A model generated the notes under the pieces. The model searched no databases and was not told where the DNA came from. It saw only the letters and a program-made list of their open reading frames with translations. Positions 6,926-10,670 of a stretch of 10,670 nt of DNA are shown one piece after another. This DNA comes from Candidatus Bipolaricaulota bacterium. GTDB taxonomy: Bacteria > Bipolaricaulota > Bipolaricaulia > UBA7950 > UBA9294. Both the position numbers and the translations under genes were made by a program. Every line of letters starts with the position of its first letter. Position 1 is the first letter of the stretch. The stretch spans positions 1 to 10,670 of the forward strand of contig JAGYNL010000149.1 of NCBI GenBank assembly GCA_018399865.1. Reading direction: 5' to 3'.

Positions 6926-8056
6926 TCAGGAGACATTGAATGCCAATCGGTAAAGGGTTTCGATTTGGCTCTCGTCAGCCTTTCTTGGATTAGTATTGGC
7001 ATTGACATTCTCTGCTGCCCTTTGTGACATTATTGAAAGGTCGCTTTCGTATATGTTGATCAGTTCTTTGCTAAAGCCATATTCCTTATCCATGTCAGCA
7101 AGGGCCTTTTGGAAGGGTTTCCCCATGAGGGAATCTAAGGCTACATGTTTTTCTGATGGTATTTTAGGTAGATTAAAAGAAAAAACAGGTCCTAACAATT
7201 TCGCATTAGTGAGGCCATGTGGGCTGTCATAGAAGCCGCTTATTTGGTGTGACATGGCATGAATCAATCCCAGGCCGACTTGTTGCATTGCTGCACCGGC
7301 CAGCGTGCTTGCTATGGCCATCCCTTCTCGGGCCTTTAGATCGTTTCCCTGTTCAAAAACCCGATCTAGGTTCTCAAACACCAATTTGAGGGCTTCGAGG
7401 GCCAATAGGTCAGAAAGTCTGTTAGATGAAATAGATACATAGGCTTCTAAGGCGTGGGTTAGAGCATCAAGCCCCGTCCATAGAGTGAGCTTCGGTGGTA
7501 GGGTTAGGGTGAGCTCTGGATCCACTATTGCCATATGCGGAGCCATCCTGGGGTCACCTATGGAGAACTTCTCTCTTGTGTAAGCGTCTGATATTACTGC
7601 CCAGTAATTTACTTCACTTCCTGTACCAGATGTAGTAGGGATACAAATAACGGGGACTGAGCGTTGGTTCATATTTTTCTTCTGTTGAAGCACACGGATA
7701 TCCTGTGTGTGGTGGCTAAGGCAAATCCCAACGGCTTTGGCGAGATCAATGGCACTACCTCCGCCAAAGCCAATCAGACAATCAGGCCCAAACGATTCCA
7801 ATGCACGCATGGCTTTTGCAGTCAGTTGTGCTGTTGGATTATTCTGTGCTTTGCTATATACAAGGGCCATGGATCCATTATCTTGAAGGATCCTGGTTAC
7901 TCGATCAGTCAAGTTAAGGTCCACTAGTTGTTGAGTTGTAATCAAAGCAACCCGTCTAAAGCCTGAATGTTCTATCTCTTCTCCTAAGGTGGCAAGGCTA
8001 CCACAACCAAAGGTGAGTTTAGTAGGCAAGCTAAATGCAAGGTTACGTGTAAGCAT
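6926..8056 (-). CDS. Iron-dependent (type III) alcohol dehydrogenase
   Basis: NAD(P)-dependent interconversion of an alcohol and an aldehyde or ketone in the cytoplasm. The 376 residues match the family length (about 380). Visible: N-terminal LPTKLTFGCGSL (10-21), nucleotide loop GFGGGSAIDLAKA (96-108), IPTTSGTGSEV (139-149), and metal ligands D197 and H201 in GLDALTHALEAY, H266/H270 in IHAMSHQISG and H280 in SPHGLTNA. The C-terminus keeps NTNPRKADESQIETLYRLAF (355-374). All iron-binding residues are in place. ATG 8056 starts the standard MLTRNxAFSLPTK opening, but no convincing SD precedes it and the transporter terminator ends about ten bases upstream, so expression may depend on readthrough. 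The substrate cannot be read from sequence; an alcohol or aldehyde from a choline- or carnitine-like side chain is one contextual guess. Confidence 0.93.
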   Translation of the reverse strand: MLTRNLAFSLPTKLTFGCGSLATLGEEIEHSGFRRVALITTQQLVDLNLTDRVTRILQDNGSMALVYSKAQNNPTAQLTAKAMRALESFGPDCLIGFGGGSAIDLAKAVGICLSHHTQDIRVLQQKKNMNQRSVPVICIPTTSGTGSEVNYWAVISDAYTREKFSIGDPRMAPHMAIVDPELTLTLPPKLTLWTGLDALTHALEAYVSISSNRLSDLLALEALKLVFENLDRVFEQGNDLKAREGMAIASTLAGAAMQQVGLGLIHAMSHQISGFYDSPHGLTNAKLLGPVFSFNLPKIPSEKHVALDSLMGKPFQKALADMDKEYGFSKELINIYESDLSIMSQRAAENVNANTNPRKADESQIETLYRLAFNVS

Positions 8057-8065
8057 TATGGGGTC

Positions 8066-8103
8066 TTTAAAAAGAAGATAAGGGCCGGCAAGAATGCCGG
8101 CCC
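8066..8103 (-). terminator. Intrinsic terminator after the transporter operon
   Basis: A perfect 9-bp GC-rich stem, GGGCCGGCA/TGCCGGCCC, with a four-base loop (8082-8103), followed on the minus strand by TTATCTTCTTTTT. It sits 27 bases after the binding-protein stop and just before the dehydrogenase start. The T-tract is interrupted, so partial readthrough is plausible. Confidence 0.8.
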
Positions 8104-8130
8104 GATTTCAGTTTCGTTCTTTTCTCAGAT

Positions 8131-9039
8131 TTAGTCTATTAGTCCCTTTTCTTGGAGCCACTCTTCGGCAGCATCCTCGGGCTCCATCAGATCCACGTCA
8201 ACTTTGGCGTTAAGCGCTGCCATAGCAGAACGTGCCTCGTTTGGATCCTCTGGGAACGCGGCAATGAGTTCGTTTAATACATCTGCAAGGCCTGGATTTG
8301 CTTCCAGTGTCTCTTCTCGGACGATAGGAGCAAGGTCATACGGGGGCCAGAAGTTCTTGTCGTCCTCTAATACGAGCCAGCCATACTTGACTACGGCAGC
8401 ATCGGTTCCGAAGACCATGCAAGCGACACTCTTGCCTGTGTTGAGGTACTCAAAGGTTAACCCCGGCAGAACAGTAGTTATTTGATCCGGTTGGAAGACG
8501 AAGTCGTAATGAAGCTGCAGCCCCAGAATCCCGTCTGGGCGTGCGTAGAATTCGAAGTCGCTGGCAAAAGGAACCTTACCGTCTCTCGCGTTTACATACT
8601 CAGCGAAGTCAGACATAGTATAAACGTCATTTTCTTCAGCGAAGGACTTCTCAACCGCGATAGCGTACGTGTTGTTGCACCAGATCGGGTCTAACCAGAT
8701 AAGCCCGATCATCTCGTCAGAGGCGCTAGATTTTGCATACATTACCTCTGGTGATTCGCCCTTGAATTCGTGACCCGTGTAGGTTAACCACTGTGTACCG
8801 GTATAATCCATACATAGATCCAGGTCACCTGTTTCCAAAGCTTCACGCATAACCGTACTAGACATACCCGTCTTTAGTTGGGCGTCGAACCCACGATCCT
8901 CAAGCAGGATAGCCATCAAATTTCCTACAATGAACTGCTCAGTGAAATTTTTCGTTCCGATGGTTATAGGAGCCGCAAAAACAACCCCCGCAATACCAAT
9001 TACCAACAACAACGCGATTGCAAGTTTCAAGCTTTTCAT
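8131..9039 (-). CDS. OpuC/OsmF-type quaternary-amine ABC transporter substrate-binding protein
   Basis: Extracytoplasmic binding protein that presents a glycine betaine- or choline-like ligand to the permease. Length 302 is usual. Residues 1-22 are a signal peptide: lysines at 3 and 5, hydrophobic core LAIALLLVIGIAGVV, cleavage predicted after VFA. There is no lipobox cysteine, so it is probably free in a periplasm. Family marks: ITIGTKNFTEQFIVGNL (25-41), MDYTGTQW (77-84), NNTYAIAV (122-129), ARPDGILGLQLHY (166-178), FGTDAAVVKY (210-219) and the C-terminal KVDVDLMEPEDAAEEWL (279-295). Canonical OpuCC has a TDG(R/K)I-type motif where this has TDAAV, so ligand contacts may differ. SD AGGAGG (9047-9052) lies seven bases before ATG. 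Last gene of the transporter unit, 122 bases after the permease and followed by a terminator. The exact ligand is not shown by sequence. Confidence 0.93.
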   Translation of the reverse strand: MKSLKLAIALLLVIGIAGVVFAAPITIGTKNFTEQFIVGNLMAILLEDRGFDAQLKTGMSSTVMREALETGDLDLCMDYTGTQWLTYTGHEFKGESPEVMYAKSSASDEMIGLIWLDPIWCNNTYAIAVEKSFAEENDVYTMSDFAEYVNARDGKVPFASDFEFYARPDGILGLQLHYDFVFQPDQITTVLPGLTFEYLNTGKSVACMVFGTDAAVVKYGWLVLEDDKNFWPPYDLAPIVREETLEANPGLADVLNELIAAFPEDPNEARSAMAALNAKVDVDLMEPEDAAEEWLQEKGLID

Positions 9040-9080
9040 TCCTTTTCCTCCTTTTGATTTTTGTTTTCTTGTGGCGCTCT

Positions 9081-9109
9081 ATAGTAGCGGTTCTATCACC
9101 TCCTACTAT
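9081..9109 (-). promoter_or_regulatory. Hairpin with an orphan full-length Shine-Dalgarno sequence
   Basis: On the minus strand, arms ATAGTAG and CTACTAT (7 bp, 15-base loop) enclose AGGAGGTGATA (9094-9104), nearly the full complement of the 16S rRNA 3' end. No start codon follows at useful spacing; the only GTG overlaps the SD and leads to TAG after six codons. The binding protein has its own SD 42 bases further on. It resembles the Stab-SD elements known upstream of some Bacillus genes, where a bound 30S subunit protects the mRNA. Confidence 0.4.
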
Positions 9110-9161
9110 TTATTTCTAAAAATGTCAAAATTGCAAAGCCGATAAAGCAAATTGAGGGAGG

Positions 9162-9902
9162 TTACAGCTGTTGCCACTGGGCCTGTTTCATCACCTTGAG
9201 CCCACGTGGAGTCATCCAATCCTCAACGTTTCCGAGGAGCGCGTCAAGGAAAATTGCCAAGGCTGCGGTTGGCGCCGCCCCTTGAATTACTATTTCTATT
9301 ACCCGTACAGCAAGGCCAGACATTATTATTGCTCCCAATCCGCCTGCACCGATCATTCCAGCAACCGCTGCCGTGCCCACATTGACTACGGTAGAAGTCC
9401 TGATGCCAGCCATGATCACTGGTCGTGCCAATGGGAGCTCTATCTTACTTGTGACTTCCCATTTTGACATTCCCATCCCTTGGGCTGCTTCCTTGACTGC
9501 AGGATCGACTGAGCGAATACCGGCGTAGGTATTGCGAACCACAGGGAGTGTCGCGTAGACAAATAGGGCTACAACTGCTGCTGTGTATCCCATTCCTAGA
9601 AATGCTGCAGCAATTCCGATGAATGCAAGTGTGGGTACGGTTTGTCCAACATTAGCGATGCCTATAAGCACAGGTGAGACAAACCGAAATGCCCTTCGAG
9701 TGGACAGAAAACCTATAGGGATACCAACTATAATCGCTAACAGCTCAGCTACCGCCACTATCTGCAAATGCCTAATGGTCGCTTTGAAGATCTTCATTGC
9801 AGGGGTCATCTTGAAAATCCCAACTGAGCCCAGGCTAGTCATCCAGGCTGTTATTCCAATCAAGACTAATAACAGAATACTAAGCATCCAATACTTTTTC
9901 AC
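9162..9902 (-). CDS. OpuC-type ABC transporter permease
   Basis: Integral membrane subunit of a quaternary-amine importer, 246 residues with about six membrane segments (roughly 6-24, 46-67, 75-104, 106-125, 172-199, 205-224). IANVGQTVPTLAFIG (82-96) is the characteristic permease motif of this transporter group, and the EAA loop that contacts the ATPase is at 138-167 (EAAQGMGMSKWE...LPLARPVI). It starts with GTG at 9902, whose last two bases and the following A form the ATPase stop (GTGA), a four-base overlap typical of translational coupling; GAGG in the end of the ATPase gene serves as SD. Only this permease is visible. OpuC-type systems often have two (CB and CD), so a second may lie upstream of the ATPase outside the window, or this one may act as a homodimer. 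Confidence 0.93.
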   Translation of the reverse strand: MKKYWMLSILLLVLIGITAWMTSLGSVGIFKMTPAMKIFKATIRHLQIVAVAELLAIIVGIPIGFLSTRRAFRFVSPVLIGIANVGQTVPTLAFIGIAAAFLGMGYTAAVVALFVYATLPVVRNTYAGIRSVDPAVKEAAQGMGMSKWEVTSKIELPLARPVIMAGIRTSTVVNVGTAAVAGMIGAGGLGAIIMSGLAVRVIEIVIQGAAPTAALAIFLDALLGNVEDWMTPRGLKVMKQAQWQQL

Positions 9903-10670
9903 GCATCTTCCTCTACATCATTATTATTATTTCTAGTCTGCTCGCCCAGCACCTCGCGAATACTTTGGAATGAAAGGACACCGATCATCTTCTGGTCATC
10001 GTCCAAGACCGCCAAAGTTCCAATCGCGCTATTTAGCATCATAGACAGAGCTTCGTTCAATGGCGTATCGGGAATAGCTGTTACTGTGGGAGGCAGCATT
10101 ACATCCCTTATCGATTTTCCTTCTTGCAAATCCTCTGCTGTAACCCAGCCCAGAAAGCGTCCGTTATCTTCGGTCAACATGGACCACAGTAATTTCTGGC
10201 TCTCCATCCGAGCCTTGATCTGCACTGGGTCTTCTCCTACCGTTACCGTTAAGGGCGGTGTTTGCATGACATCTTTTGCTCTGAGGAGGCGAAGCCCTTT
10301 CAATACCCTATCAGCTCCGATGAAGTTCCTCACAAATTCATCCTTAGGAGAGCCTAGTAAGGTCGCCGGGTCGGCATATTGCACAAGTTCTCCTTGGCGC
10401 ATTAAGGCTATCTTGTCTCCCATCTTTATTGCCTCGTTAATGTCATGGGTTACAAAAGCTATGGTTTTCTTGATCTTTGCTTGAATCTTCAAGAATTCAT
10501 CCTGGAGCTTGCTACGGGTAATAGGATCAATTGCACCAAATGGCTCGTCCATCAGTAGGATTGGAGGATCAGCGCCAAGGCACCTGGCTACCCCTATTCT
10601 TTGCTGTTGGCCTCCAGAGAGCTCACTTGGATAGCGGTCCAAGTATATCTCTGGATCCATCCCCACCAGC
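9899..10670 (-). CDS. OpuC/ProV-type ABC transporter ATPase with C-terminal CBS pair, 5' end outside window
   Basis: Cytoplasmic ATPase driving the importer. The visible 256 codons start after Walker A and the Q-loop, which lie beyond the right edge. Present: signature LSGGQQQR, Walker B ILLMDEP, D-loop region GAIDP, and the switch histidine in FVTHD. The reading frame runs through base 10669 with leucine and valine codons, so the real start is upstream; an internal GTG at 10666 is not the start. After the ATPase core come two CBS domains: AKDVM...GWVTAEDL, then IRDVM...IGTLAVLDDD...GVLSF. In OpuA-type transporters such CBS pairs sense ionic strength or c-di-AMP; that function is family knowledge, not visible here. 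The C-terminus is NNNNDVEEDA, coded by a short ATT/AAT repeat (about 9918-9931). The stop overlaps the permease start. Confidence 0.95.
   Translation of the reverse strand, partial: LVGMDPEIYLDRYPSELSGGQQQRIGVARCLGADPPILLMDEPFGAIDPITRSKLQDEFLKIQAKIKKTIAFVTHDINEAIKMGDKIALMRQGELVQYADPATLLGSPKDEFVRNFIGADRVLKGLRLLRAKDVMQTPPLTVTVGEDPVQIKARMESQKLLWSMLTEDNGRFLGWVTAEDLQEGKSIRDVMLPPTVTAIPDTPLNEALSMMLNSAIGTLAVLDDDQKMIGVLSFQSIREVLGEQTRNNNNDVEEDA

Noticed and set aside
9100..9128. Perfect TTGACA (9123-9128, minus strand) as a promoter for the binding-protein gene
   Set aside because: No acceptable -10 at 15-19 bases: candidates are TAGGAG and AGGAGG, which belong to the orphan SD.
9917..9932. Trinucleotide ATT repeat at the end of the ATPase gene as a phase-variation tract
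   Set aside because: Only about four units and in frame: length change would add or remove asparagines, not switch the gene.

Overview
The window looks like part of an anaerobic bacterial chromosome carrying a locus for uptake and probable demethylation of quaternary or methylated amines. Ribosome binding sites are strong AGGAGG types. The periplasmic binding protein has a cleavable signal peptide but no lipobox cysteine. That mildly favours a cell with two membranes (for example Synergistota or a related anaerobic lineage) over a classical Gram-positive Firmicute. No marker in the window fixes the taxon, so this stays an inference.

Layout from left to right. (1) 1-1371, minus: an MttB-family corrinoid methyltransferase with a GTG start, its 3' end cut by the window edge. 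(2) 1325-1822, minus: a shorter frame whose first ~70 residues are a second MttB-type N-terminus but whose remainder matches nothing I recognise, probably a decayed paralogue. (3) 1989-3356, minus: a type I glutamine synthetase-family enzyme with a clear SD and a long leader holding hairpins and a promoter candidate. (4) 3370-4118: a large divergent intergenic region. (5) 4119-4985, plus: an RpiR-type regulator (HTH plus SIS), the only plus-strand gene. (6) 5270-6721, minus: a complete second MttB-family methyltransferase with a very good sigma70-type promoter at 6797-6825. (7) 6926-8056, minus: an iron-dependent (type III) alcohol dehydrogenase. (8) 8066-8103: an intrinsic terminator on the minus strand. 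(9) 8131-10670, minus: an OpuC/OsmF-type quaternary-amine ABC transporter, in transcription order ATPase with CBS domains (5' end outside the window), permease, binding protein.

Working model (inference): the transporter imports a betaine-like compound. The two MttB homologues, neither with an amber codon in the visible frame, resemble the non-pyrrolysine branch that includes glycine betaine (MtgB), proline betaine (MtpB) and carnitine (MtcB) methyltransferases. They would pass methyl groups to a corrinoid protein that is not encoded here. The two differ sharply in a core motif, so they probably use different substrates. The glutamine synthetase homologue could handle released nitrogen or make a gamma-glutamyl amide, and the alcohol dehydrogenase could process a side-chain alcohol or aldehyde. 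The RpiR protein is the obvious local regulator candidate. I saw no CRISPR array, tRNA, rRNA or insertion sequence.
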